DNA of 64,000 bases from the NCBI RefSeq assembly GCF_047948215.1, contig NC_134465.1, forward strand, positions 18,062,022 to 18,126,021, written 5' to 3'. This document shows, piece after piece, positions 24,281 through 34,860 of this stretch; position 1 is the stretch's first letter, and every line of letters begins with the position of its first letter. A program made the translations under genes and the position numbers. The notes beneath the pieces were generated by a model. It ran no database searches and was not told the origin of the DNA. It was given only the letters and a program-made list of their open reading frames with translations. Source of the stretch: Lycorma delicatula (lineage: Eukaryota; Arthropoda; Insecta; Hemiptera; Fulgoridae).

Positions 24281-25312
24281 TTGTTGGGCCCAGCTGACTT
24301 TGAGCAGCGGTGGTATACGTTATACGTGATGGCTATGTCCATGAGTCGACTCCACAGCAACCGCAGTGCCAGCCCTGACGGAGTACCGGCTGCGATCCTT
24401 AAGGGTCTCTTGCTACAGGCTCCGTGGGACATGGTCGACGTTGCCATTCAAGGACTGCATACAGGAATTTTCCCGTCATGCTGGAAGAAGGCCCGGTACC
24501 GAGTGTTGGTGGCCGGCCGTTGAACGTATGTTGGCCATGCGGCTTGTTGCCAAAATTAACGGCTACCCCAGACTACGTAAGAATCAGTTCGGCTTTTGGA
24601 AGGAGCGGTCGACTACGCAAACCCTCCTGAAGGTTACAACTTGGACGAACGGCATGAGGAGGAGTACTTGGCGGATGAGAAGATTGTCAATGCTCATGTT
24701 ATTGGACGTTTGCAATACCTTTGGGATGCCATCCTCGACGCTTTACGGCGGAAGGGAGTTAGTTCATATCTTCTACAGCAAATTTGGGACTATTTTCGGG
24801 AGAGATGGGTCTCCATCGAGACGCAGCAAGGAGATCTACGTTTTCGGATGTCAGGTGTGTCCCGCAGGGCTCCATGCTTGGTCCCCTCCTCTGGAACGTT
24901 GTGTTGGACGGGGCGCTTAATCTTGACCTTCCGGGGCAGACGGAGGCAATTGCACATGCCAACGATTTGGCTATCCTTGTTGGTGGTAGGACTGAGCAAG
25001 ACCTTCGCGTTCGGGGCAATGAGACCCTTACTCGAATAAATGTACGGTTGACGGATCACGATCTGGCGTTTATCGCCTCAGAAGAGTGAATATATCGCCT
25101 CCGGTCGGAGAAGGATGGGTCAAATAGATTTACGCATTGCAGGACACCTGATTCCGTCAAAACGTGTTGTCCTATATTTAGGGGTGACTATTGACATATC
25201 GTGTAGATTCTGCGATCACATCATCGTGGTCTGCGAACAGGCAGAGAGCACTCTTGCTGCCCTGAGACAACTTCTCACAACTCAGATATCCCCTCGAGCA
25301 TCGAAACGGTGA
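24281..25312 (+). pseudogene. LINE ORF2: reverse transcriptase domain
   Basis: RT blocks in order but spread over three frames: SASPDGVPAAILKGLL (block 1), KNQFGFWKERSTTQTLLKV (block 2), LMLLDVCNTFGMPSS (block A, normally LDVxNAF), VPQGSMLGPLLWNVVLDGAL (block B), IAHANDLAILVGG (block C) and VVLYLGVTID (block D). In block C the catalytic YADD has become HAND, losing one of the two metal-binding aspartates, so the enzyme is dead by substitution as well as by frameshift. The block wording (GSxLGPLLWNxxxDxxL) is R1-like. Confidence 0.88.
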
Positions 25313-25318
25313 GTCATT

Positions 25319-26083
25319 ATGTCTTCTGTTGCATCTATTATTTTGTACGCTGCTTCGGTTTGGGGCTCAACGTTGCTGATTAAAAGAAACCTTACCAGGC
25401 TTCGGAGTGTGCACAGACGTTCGTTGCTGGGGATCATTGCCGCATATAGAAACTCCTCATATGATGCTGCCTGCGTGCTAACGGGTGATCCCCTCACCGA
25501 TCTATTGGTAAAGGAACGGACGGACAGATACGCTCGTGCGGAGATTACTGGTTTGTCACCTGCGTCCCTGCTACCTTACATCATCGCTTCTGCAGCTTGT
25601 TGGGATGCGTTCAGCCTCTTTTCTCGGACGATGCTTCGCGCCGAACATGATAACGAACGTTGGAAGATTTCTAGCAGGAGGTGTTGGACAACAGCAGCTG
25701 TGAGGACCGGTATGCCCTGGTGTGCTGATTCCGATGATCAGCTGGGGACTCCAAGTATGAAGTGTGACGCTTTCTGGTGTGACGACGATCATCTGTATCT
25801 GACGTCTTTTAGGGGAGAGTCAATACCAGAGTCCCGGTGGGGGATCCCCTTGGGGACTCCCCATTTGAGGCATATGTCACTCAAAAGACCGCGACCCGGC
25901 CCCTGGGATGGGGATGAAAGTTACGGCATTGCTAGATCTGGTGTCTCCTCGTTGTGGGTTAGAGGCAGGCATAAAGTAAAAGATCCAATCGGCGGGCCGA
26001 CCAGCCTTGCCGGATGTTCAGCTGGTGGGCGGGAAGGCCCGTTAGAGTTAAAGGATACTACCTTTTTACTGCGTTATATTTAA
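25319..26083 (+). pseudogene. LINE ORF2: C-terminal domain
   Basis: A 254-codon open frame following the RT. It contains LYAASVWGSTLLIKRNLTRL, VHRRSLLGIIAAYRNSSYDA and VLTGDPLTDLLVKERTDRYA, the stretch after the thumb that is conserved in R1-type ORF2 proteins (RxxLxxxxxAYRTxSxxAxxVLxGxxP). The later part, which would carry the C-terminal CCHC finger, is shifted and not recognisable. The frame ends at 26083, about 65 bases before the poly(A) tail. It is the longest unbroken frame in the window. Confidence 0.8.
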
Positions 26084-26154
26084 CTGTGGGTCCGGCTCAG
26101 GGAGGGAGTAAAAAAAAAGAAAAATTATCCTTAAATAAAAAAAAATTGATTTTG

Positions 26155-26524
26155 GAGAAACTTTTTTCACGTCCAGTTTGTTTATCAAAATTTGATGGAC
26201 TGCGGTACGGTTCAAATTCAATTGTTCTGCAGTCATTCTGACAGTTAATCTCCGGTCATAACGTACCAGGTCTCTGATTCGCTCAACCGTTTCGTTACGT
26301 TTTGACGTTAACGGTCTTCCAGAGCGTGGATCGTCTGCAACTGATCCCCGGCCATCTGAAAATGCTTTAAACCACCTAAAAACTTGGGCTCGTGACAGAG
26401 CATCTCCATACGCCCTTTTCAATTTTGAAAAAGTTTCTGTAGCATTCTCACCAAGTTTAACACAAAACTTGATTTCACGACGTTGCTCATGATCAGTATC
26501 ACTCATTTTTGTAACGCACAACAA
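26155..26524 (-). pseudogene. Mariner 2 transposase, N-terminal part
   Basis: From a Met at 26524 (or the internal MSDTDHEQRREIKF start at 26506) the frame gives FCVKLGENATETFSKLKRAY, LSRAQVFRWFKAFSDGRGSV and DDPRSGRPLTSKRNETVERI, then YDRRLTVRMTAEQLNLNRTA and LDVKKVSPK before the LINE tail interrupts it. Both helix-turn-helix motifs of the DNA-binding domain and the GRP linker are present and open, better preserved than the catalytic half. The insertion falls between KKVSPK and LVTNN. Confidence 0.9.
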
Positions 26525-26702
26525 AAACTCATTTCACGTAAAGTTTGTTTACGTCTCACGTGGCAACAATAGACTAAAAATATTAATACCTAATATAAAT
26601 CAGCTGTTCATATAACCATATGTAAACTATTGACTTTACAGTGTTGCCACTGTGGCTGCCAAAAAAAAAAAGACTAGTCTCATTACTTTATTTACGGACC
26701 TA

Positions 26703-27766
26703 AACTCAAAATGGATAAAAGTATAATAAAATAAAATTACAATTAAATACAATTATGAACTACATAATTAAATGATTATATGCATTGTTTTATCATGATA
26801 AAATTAAAATTAAAAAAGAGCTACAACTTTTGTAATGATAATCTTTTAATCTCCATACATAATACTTAATTTTTAATTTTTTTATTATTTACCATTTGTC
26901 AGTAGTATGTATACTTACATAATTTTAGGAACTGCGTAAACTGTAGAATCATTTTTTAACAGAAAACATAATAAAATTGGGCATTAAAATTAGGTACTAG
27001 TAAGTGGAATTGAAGATAAATTTATGAACTTCACCTATCTTCTATACAAGAAAAGGTACAAATAAACTTAAAATTATGAATTTCCAGGAACAAATTCTTA
27101 TCAATATAATACAATGATTTACAGAGTTGACGTAATATTAAATTGGGTGCTAGGAATAAATTTAAAGTTATTCTACCTGAAAAAAAACTACTTGTAAAAG
27201 GCAAATTTGGATACCGGTAAAATATCACCATTAAATAATAAACTAAATTAACTAATTAATTACTTTGTGTAAGATGGTATAATGAAATAATTACAGTGAT
27301 ATATCATTGAGAAATAGCATAAGCTTTCAAAAAAATAACATATTCATTGCAAAGAATAACAAAAATCCTGTCACAGACATGTTAGGGAAAATTAGGTGTG
27401 AAGTATTTTTCTTTGACAACAGGAAATATTTCTTTAACTTGCCTTCTTCAATAAGTACAACATTTTGTTACAAGTGAACATGCCAAGCTAATTAAAAAAT
27501 GTAGGTAACACTCAGTCCTACAAGGAACACTTTCATTATATTTACAACACTGACTGGCAGTATAATGAACATCATTAATTTCAGAAAAAAAGTTACTCTG
27601 ACTAGTCTGTGTGAATTGACATACTTTACAAGTATCAACCTTGAAAAACACTTTGACCGATAGTATAAAGCGATAAAATAATATCCTCCTCTCTGTAGGA
27701 AATAAGACAATGTATTCACACTGGCTTCACTCATTAGGTGAAAATGATAAAAAAAAAAAGACATAC
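26703..27766. other. Intron, nothing recognised
   Basis: AT-rich intron between the second mariner and the cadherin exon at 27767. No repeat or exon seen. Confidence 0.5.
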
Positions 27767-27974
27767 CTGTAGCAGAATCTATATAGAAGAAACTTTCAGG
27801 ATTTCCTGCAGTTATTTTAAATGACAATGTTTGATCGGCATCTAAATCTCCATCTTGTGCTGATATTTGAATAATTGGTGAATTAGGGAGTGAATTTTCT
27901 GATATATGAGTGTAGTACACTGGTTCATTACTAAGTGGATAATTATCATTTACATTGCTGACCGATATGAAAAC
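27767..27974 (-). CDS. kug: Fat-like protocadherin, internal exon (208 nt)
   Basis: A minus-strand exon with a TTTTTACAG acceptor and an ACAG/GTATGT donor, entering in phase 0 and leaving in phase 1. It carries the linker NVNDNYP, then EPVYYTHISENSLPNSPIIQ (first strands of a repeat with the conserved ExN), AQDGDLDAD (the DxD calcium site), LSFKITAGNPESFFYID and SATG, the FxIDxxTG signature. The EPVYY and ITxGNP wording is what I recall from FAT1 at the same repeat, and it is the main reason for the Fat-like assignment. The continuing frame past the donor (MSFFFYHFH) is intron. To its right is a 5.3-kb intron and to its left a 21-kb one. Confidence 0.9.
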
Positions 27975-30190
27975 CTGTAAAAACAAAAATTTTAGTAATA
28001 AAATAATACAAACTACATTTTAATAAAACAAAAAAAATATTTTATTTTCAAATTCTATTGCTGTATTCTGTATTTTCAAACTATAATTATTTTCAATATT
28101 TTTATGGTGATCTTCAGTATTAATAATGTTGTATTTAGTAAATTGGCTACAGGTTTAAAAAATTTAGAGTTTTAAACCGTATTTTGTATTATCTTTTAGT
28201 TAAAATTATCATAAATCCAATTTATCTACCTCAGAAACTTGACAATAGTAAGTGAAGACAATCAAACCACCAAACCATAAGGATGTTAAACCTCTTAAGA
28301 GATACAATTTGCCATTGAGGATTTGAGCCACTTAACAGTTACTGGGGGCAAAACTAAACTTGTTTATATCAATCTAACATATATATCTTCAGTATCTTCT
28401 TGTGATAAAGTGATTATGAATTAATTAGCATGACATCTAATTTAATAGACATTATGTCTATCGTTAATATTACCGTCATTAATAATTTAATTAATTATTA
28501 TTACTAAATACTTACCGCTATTTTCAAAAATATCATAATACTGTATATAATTTTATTATCACTTTTTTCCTAAATGGGGATACTTGACAATTATTAATTC
28601 ATTCATTTCATTATGTAAAACAAATACTGTTATTATTACAAAATAATAATAAATTAAATTCTATTAATCATTAAATCATTCAGTTAAACAAAAACTAACA
28701 TGTCTGTATAGCACATAAATCAATTTTAAATAAAAAAAATTAAATACTTTTGGTAATCTATGGTGTACAATAATTCAATATATATTACCAATCTAATCCT
28801 CAACATAAATGTATGACAATAGCACTCATTGTAAGAATTTTTCTCCATTATGAAATACATAGAAATTAGTGCTGTTCTTCAATCGGTTAAACATTTTAAA
28901 TACTTTGTTGTTGGGTTACAGTGTGTGTATAAAATCACAGTAAAAATAACAAACACATTTACACCCACACAAGCATAAACAAACAAAAAAAAAGTAAATT
29001 ATTTGACTTTTCATCAATTCTACAAGAAAAAAAGAATAAAAAATTTCAAATGTACATTTGAATAAACTTGTGATTTAAAATAAAAGAAGTAAAAACATAA
29101 ATAAAACTACAACGATAAAAAAAAAACTTCCAATTCTGTTCAATTCATGCAGCGTTTAAAAAAAATATATATACATATATATGTATAAAACAACTGAAGT
29201 AAAGTGTAAAATAAAGTATACACTACAGAAAAGTAAAGTAAAGCAAGAAAATAAAAGCAGAACGAAGCAAAATAAATTGTTGAGGAAAAAAGTAACCTAA
29301 AGTACGAGTAGTCTTGTTTAAGAGTTGGTATTCTTGTTCTCAGTGTACTCCTTACTTTTAAAGTTTAACAACAAATAAGTAAGTAGCAACAGAAAACTTG
29401 TATATGTATTCAATATTCAATTACTTCTAAGTTAACGTTCAGAATATGATATATATTATAATATACATATATAACAATGTTTTATAAGTTACGTTACAAT
29501 ATATACTTTAATACCCTATAAAATAAAATAAAATGGTTTGTTATTAAAGCATAAATAATAAATAAACATTTTAAAAATACTAAAGAAACATTACTTTAAA
29601 CTTTTTTATTAAATTATTTATACCTTTGTTGATAATATTTTATATTAATATTCAGTACATCTTAATATAATGAGTTTTTGTAGTATACAATACACTAGTA
29701 CCCTCATGAAAAGCACTTATTTAAAAGTAATAATGTAAATAACTCAAAATTCTCTTTTTGAATGTCATTTATTATTCTCTTAGTTGCACATAAATAAAAG
29801 AAAATATGCCTGTATTCTACTTGCGCACATGTATCTATACAAATAAAACTTTGTCAACTCATACACACATACCATACGTACCATTCAAAAGCTCTTTATT
29901 GCAGATTCTTTTGATTATTCAACATTACTCGATGATAATAATAATTTTTTTTTAATAAATTTGCGAATACTGATAAACTATCAAGTTACTTCCAGACTAC
30001 CAAATCGTATTATTCAACCCAAAATTTCTTTTAAGTGATAAAAATAGTTTAAAAAAAACAGAGATTCATTAAATAATAAATTTAAACATGATTTTTAACC
30101 GACTTCAAAAAAAGGAGATCCTCAATTTACAACCAGCTAGAAGAAGACCCATATAATTATATATTATACTAAGTGCACAAGCAAAGTTTT
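27975..30190. other. Intron, nothing recognised
   Basis: Very AT-rich intron with CpG nearly absent and no identifiable element. A possible eroded tRNA-SINE head lies around 28250-28340 (GAGGATTTGAGCCACTTAAC on the plus strand), too degraded to call. Confidence 0.4.
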
Positions 30191-30194
30191 GAAA

Positions 30195-31130
30195 TACGAC
30201 TATTTTTTCACCTGGGGGAACATCATGAAGTCACATGGAGCAAAGTCAGGACTGTAGGAAGGGTATTCTAACAGTTTAATTCCGGTGCTGATCAAACACT
30301 CAGAGCAAACTTTGGATCGATGTGTTGGAGTGTTCATCATGGTGAAGATAACATGAGTCCATCCTTGAGTTTGGGTACAGCTTTTTGAGAGCTTAAACAA
30401 TTTTTTACCACTACCCTGTAACTTTCTTCAACACAACTTGTGAGTTTTCAACACAACTTGCTCTAAAATTCCTCTCATACTATAAAGTATAGCCACCCTT
30501 CTTCACTAAACTGGATTTTTGAATGTTCACAAGGTTTCCTTATCTTTCAATACCCACACTTTGTTCTGAGCAAATTTTGTTCTGTCAGAACTTGGGATAT
30601 CATAATACTACAGCCAAGCTTCATCACCTGTTACAATATTATTCACATAGTGGGATTTCCGGTTTTCAAACTTTTTCAGCATTTTATGCCACAATGAAAC
30701 ATAGTGTGCCATCCAATTGTTGGTCAAATTATGCGGCACCCAAAGATACAAAGCTTTTTTAATTTGAAGGTGATCTTTCAAAATAGCACCAACTGGAGGT
30801 ACAGTAATGCCAAATGACACTCTACTTAGTGGTAGGTTACATACCAGTCTGTCTCAAGCATTTTTCGTACTGCAGCAGTTTCCCTCAATCACAGACAGAC
30901 ATCTCTTGAAGATGCTTGGAGCATTCTCAAGGACAAAATTTCTCTTTCAAACTCTTGGTACCACCTAAATATTTTTGTACAATGAGGATAATCCTCTCCA
31001 AGCACAGGATTCATTTCCTCTAAATACTGATCAACACTTAACCCACATGCAAAATTTTATCGCAAGATTGCCCAGTACTCAGTTTACAACATCAATACCT
31101 CTTCTCAATAATACAGCTAAAATGCAAATG
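30195..31130 (-). pseudogene. Third mariner transposase, decayed and truncated
   Basis: A minus-strand relic of a mariner lineage different from the first two. From right to left: DQYLEEMNPVLGEDYPHC and KIFRWYQEFER (first HTH and linker), AAAVRKMLETDWYVTYHLVE (second HTH), LKDHLQIKKALYLWVPHNLT, MLKKFENRKSHYVNNIVTGD with EAW (first Asp), then a lost stretch, MMNTPTHRSKV where HDNASPHTA is expected (second Asp gone), and LLEYPSYSPDFAPCDFMMFP (third Asp). It ends at PQVKK, so the C-terminus is missing. Multiple stops. It lies in the 5.3-kb cadherin intron in the gene's own orientation. Confidence 0.82.
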
Positions 31131-31345
31131 ACACTGAGACTGAAAGGGAGGCATTTTACAAGTGATTATAACTCCTAAGGGCTTGAGTTAAAGTGTGAGC
31201 ACAGATCTCCAATGAAAAATGGCACGGTTTCTTTAAAGACTGTTTTCAGAGGTTGGAAAAGTGTATAATGTCTTATGGAAATTATTTTGAAAAATTATAA
31301 AAAGTAAAGTCATACTGAAAAACTTTCCTAATGTCTTTGTATAAT
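31130..31345 (+). pseudogene. Mariner transposase C-terminal fragment, opposite strand
   Basis: A short plus-strand piece next to the minus-strand mariner. It contains LRLKGRHFTSD, corresponding to the LKGxRF motif after the third Asp. Across a frameshift it continues with DCFQRLEKCIMSYGNYFEKL, the end of a mariner transposase, followed by AAAGTCATACTGAAAAAC, which may be the element's terminus. It cannot be the C-terminus of the neighbour because it is on the other strand, so it is a separate or inverted copy. Confidence 0.65.
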
Positions 31346-33255
31346 GAAAGTTTGGTAAACCAAACCTTTGGAGCAAATTTAAGATCAAAATCTGTGGTTG
31401 CGTTTTTCATTTCTTAATACTTTGAGGTGTCCCCCTGAGTCCAAAAATGGTAAAAGAAGTACTGTGCAGATTGTATGTATAAATTTAAGCTGGTGTCGCT
31501 TGCTTGCATTTCTAGAAAATGCATAAATATACTTATAATTATGAAATTTGGAGTGAATACTTGCAAATGAGAGATGACATACAATATTATATTTTTATAA
31601 AGTTAAGAAAAGGAGATGAAGTAGTTCATCATAACTAATACTGAGTTACATTTTTAAAAGTATCTCAGCCAATAACCCAATTTTTTTATTTTATAAAGGT
31701 AGTTCTTCTGATGGTCCTGTAGTAAGTAACTTAAGAGCGAAGCTATTACTAGTACTTGGTTAATATTAAATTCTGTCAAGACCTGAATCGGCTAGGATTC
31801 TTTTTTTATTGTGCTTTGTTTAGCGATTATCATGTATAATATTTTACTAATAAAATTGTAACGAACTTATTATTTTCTTAATGTTTACATTTGCAAAAGA
31901 TTTATAGTAACCTCGTTTTTTAATTAATTTGTGTTTGATTTTTATTGGCATGATAGAAAACATATGTTCAACAACATTAATAAAGAAGACTATATCTGTA
32001 TTATAGAGAAAATTTTATTCCTTTTAACAAACATTCGATAAAATATGATCATATTTCCTGATACCATCATCCAACCTTTATATTTATATACAGACCTCCA
32101 TGGTGGAGTAAGAGCATCTATACTTTTCATCCAAAAGATTGTGGGTTTGAATTCCAGTCAGGTTTGGTATTTTGTATATTTACAAAATTCATCTATCATA
32201 AAATGACTACAATTGAATAAAAGCCTGTTGTTGCTTAAAGAGCAAATAAATAAATTAATATTATTATATGATTTACGTTACTCAAGTGAAAACTTATTTT
32301 TTAACAGATAATTATTTATATAAATTTATATTTCATATAAATTAAAATTGTAAATCTATAGTAAGAAACTTAATACAAATTCCAGTATTCTAATCAGCCT
32401 TAGCTCAAGCTTGAACTTCTTTATGTTGTCTTCTTTAACTTCTTGTTTTCTTTAACTTCTTTATGTTGTCTGTTTTATTCCTTTTTTTTAATTAAAAAAA
32501 AAATGTTTTCTCAAATTTTGGATGTTTATTAATTTTTTTTAAAATGAACAGCATTTTTTTTTAATCTATCCATCTTTTTAAAGAAAAGATAGCCGATAAT
32601 TTTCAATAAAATAAACTTTTTGGAAAAAATAAAACTGCTTTCAAAAATTACACAAAAAAAAAAAATATTAATAGTTTTAAACTCTTTTCAAATTTCAGCT
32701 GTTTGAAGTCAACACCAAATTAAATATTACTAAGTTATAGTGGTCTTATTTTTTAAAAAAGGATTATTTTGAATTACCTGTTGAATAGATAGTATGATAA
32801 CTTTCCTTCTAGTTTAAATTGCAGCCACTTTATAATGAAAAATACTGAATTTCTGTCAAGACTGTTTTCTGTGCAGCTGCCAACCCAACTTATTTCTGTT
32901 AAGAGTCTAACAGAAACAAGTTGGGTCTAATAGTTAGACTAATCTTTGTACAGATTTGGTGGGCTTCAATGTATTGTAAAAACATTTGAGGATTTATTAA
33001 TTTCAACATAATATTACTTAATGTGGACACAGAACAAATTTGTTTTAATAACATTACAGTTTGGCTTTTTGTCCAACCCCTGGATAGAAAACAGAGGATA
33101 CTTCCACAGGCTCAAAAAAAGTGTTGCTATCTCATTGAGTATAAATAAATATTATAATCATATCAGATATCATAAACCAAATTAATTACACGATTACAAA
33201 TCAAATTATTGTTAAACTATAAGCATTAAATGGTATAAAACAATCACTGAATCAC
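31346..33255. other. Intron with one tRNA-SINE
   Basis: At 32095-32230 a plus-strand tRNA-derived SINE: TGGTGGAGTAAGAGCATCTA carries an A-box-like part, GGGTTTGAATTCC is the B box, and a body follows ending in AAATAAATAAATTAAT. Around 32405-32470 a 20-base unit with TTTAACTTCTT is repeated. The rest is AT-rich intron with nothing recognisable. Confidence 0.6.
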
Positions 33256-33362
33256 CTGTAAACTTGAATGTAGTGGTGCTACTCCATGATCTTGTGCCAC
33301 AATTGTCAACCAGAAGTTATTTTTTGTTTCAGCATCCAGTACAACCAATGTTCGTATATTTC
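33256..33362 (-). CDS. kug: Fat-like protocadherin, internal exon (107 nt)
   Basis: A minus-strand exon with a TTTTTTTTCAG acceptor and a CAG/GTGATT donor, entering in phase 1 and leaving in phase 0, which fits exon 27767-27974 exactly. It encodes NIRTLVVLDAETKNNFWLT followed by VAQDHGVAPLHSSLQ: the LDxE motif, the xLTxxAxDxG strand and DxGVxPL. From memory FAT1 has LDRES, YWLTVFATDQGVVPLSS here. It is the most 5' exon I can find. The preceding exon should end in phase 1 after FxIxxxTG, and no such exon is apparent between here and the right edge. Confidence 0.87.
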
Positions 33363-33750
33363 CTGAAAAAAAGAGATAAAAAATTAAATTGCGCATTATT
33401 TACCATAACAAGCGGGAGAAAAAATGGTTATAGATTTGTTTTTACTATTTAAGTTATTAGTCTATAATAATAAAATATACTACAAGGTCCAGTTAACACA
33501 GTGCTCAGCTTCAAAATCAACTGGTTACAGGTTCAAATCTTGGTAAGGATCTAATGTAGTATGGTTTTAATAATTTCATCCTGCTTATTATTTTTGTTAA
33601 AGTAAATTTATTTATATGCAGTTATAACACGATTATAAAAAAACTGTTGCATTAGAAATTCATTAATGAAGTCCTGCTTTATTTACTTCAAGTAATATTA
33701 TATTGTGATCATTTTTCAAGTGCCATTGTAATTAACAATCCTAACTAACA
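33363..33750. repeat. SINE-like fragment
   Basis: At 33485-33600 there is a plus-strand tRNA-derived stretch (CAGCTTCAAAATCAACTGGT, then CAGGTTCAAATCTTGG as B box). It resembles the head of the SINE at 36497, shortened. The flanks are AT-rich with nothing else. Confidence 0.5.
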
Positions 33751-33753
33751 AAC

Positions 33754-34860
33754 TTGTTTTCTGAAGAAGCTAAACTGTTTATATATATGTATTTGATAAA
33801 ACTAGTACAAAGTTTTCAAAAAGCGATGAAACATTATAGAAGAATGTTTCCTTCTTTTGTTACAGGCTTAAATGAGGAAAAATGGGTTACGAAATGCAGC
33901 AGAAAATATTCATTTTTTCCCATTACATTAGATGTGCCAGTTATGCCCAGACCCAGAATATCTTCACAGAAAAATATGGTGTGAATGCACCAAACAAGCT
34001 CTCTATCAAGCAGCAGCTGTACAAGTTCTAAGAGACATGGAATATGGCAGATGCAGCCAAAAATGGTTGACCGAAAGTGCTGACACCAGAAAAGTTGATT
34101 GACATGCAAGCTGCATATTCTGTTAGTCCCAAGAAGTCTGTATGATGCTATCTAGCCAGTCTGGTCTCTCTGTTGGTAGTGCCCACACAGCATCGCACAA
34201 GTGTTTAAAGATACATCCGTACAGAATCTGTGTTGTTCACGAGTTGTTACCTGCAGACACTGGAAAACGTGTAACATTCTGACAGTGGTTCATGTCATCT
34301 GTAATGCCAGATGGAAAAGAACTTGATGATTAGTTTTGGTCTGACTAGGGTTCCATCTTGATGGATATGTGAATGCACAGAATTCACGCATTTGGTGTAC
34401 GGAAAATCCAAATCAGCTGCACGTCTCCTCTGCACAAACAAAAAGTAGGTGTTTGGTGTGCAATCTTTATGACATTCTTTCATGCCACAGAAAACAGTGA
34501 GCTCTACATACAGATGGTGCAACAATTTTTAAACACTATACCTGCAGATCAGCTGGAGTACATGTGGTTTCAGCAGGACAATACTTTGCCACATACAACC
34601 AACAACATTACGACTTTCTTGGTTCAGAGTTTCCATCGACAAGTTTTGAAGGGATTGTAACCCCCCTCGATCTCCTAATTTATTTCCTCCTGATTTTCCC
34701 TTGTGGGAATACCTTAAGGATGCTGCTTACAAAACTTATCCTCACATCATTCCCGAACTGCAGAGTGAAATTTAACGATGTGTCGATCAATTCCTCAACA
34801 AACGTTACATGTTTAACACAATTAAAATTTAATGATGTGTTAAAATAAAATAAAATTAAA
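33754..34860 (+). pseudogene. DDE transposase relic (IS630/Tc1-mariner superfamily)
   Basis: A plus-strand relic spread over three frames. The start, FSEEAKLFIYMYLIKLVQSF then MKHYRRMFPS, fits the N-terminal domain (DUF4817-like, from memory) that precedes many insect transposases of this type. Further on come FHLDGYVNAQNSRIWCTENP (first acidic block, SDE already lost), KQKVGVWCAIFMTFFHATEN, MWFQQDNTLPHTTNNITTFL (second Asp) and PPRSPNLFPPDFPLWEYLKD (third block). After these, YPHIIPELQSEI and QFLNKRYMFN complete the C-terminus. All domains are in order, with many stops. It lies upstream of the first visible cadherin exon and antisense to that gene. Confidence 0.82.

Larger units (their letters stand above)
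22795..26148 (+). mobile_element. R1-clade LINE inserted in mariner, 3354 bp
   Basis: A non-LTR retrotransposon inserted head-left into the mariner transposase. The insertion is bounded by ATTTTG on both sides (22789-22794 and 26149-26154), a target duplication of at least 6 bp, and it ends in an A-rich tail after GGCTCAGGGAGGGAG. Order: zinc-knuckle end of ORF1, apurinic-type endonuclease, reverse transcriptase, and a C-terminal domain. The GC content (about 50%) is far above its surroundings. At 3.4 kb it is 5'-truncated and internally shortened compared with the 5-6 kb of intact R1-type elements. Many frameshifts are present. Confidence 0.9.
21987..26700 (-). mobile_element. Second mariner element, split by an R1-type LINE
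   Basis: The outer ends are inverted repeats: the left end reads AGCCTGTAAATAAAGTAATG, and the right end on the minus strand reads GGTCCGTAAATAAAGTAATG, both continuing AGACT. A TA follows the right end (26701-26702); the left flanking dinucleotide is degraded at a CA repeat. Removing the LINE at 22795-26148 leaves about 1.36 kb, a normal mariner length. The TGTAAATAAAGTAATGAGAC core is shared in part with the first mariner (AATAAAGTAATGAGACTG), so the two belong to related lineages. Confidence 0.9.

Noticed and set aside
24049..25059. Minus-strand frames of 86-132 codons inside the R1-type LINE
   Set aside because: Antisense to the RT domain; composition follows the GC-rich coding strand and no motifs are visible.
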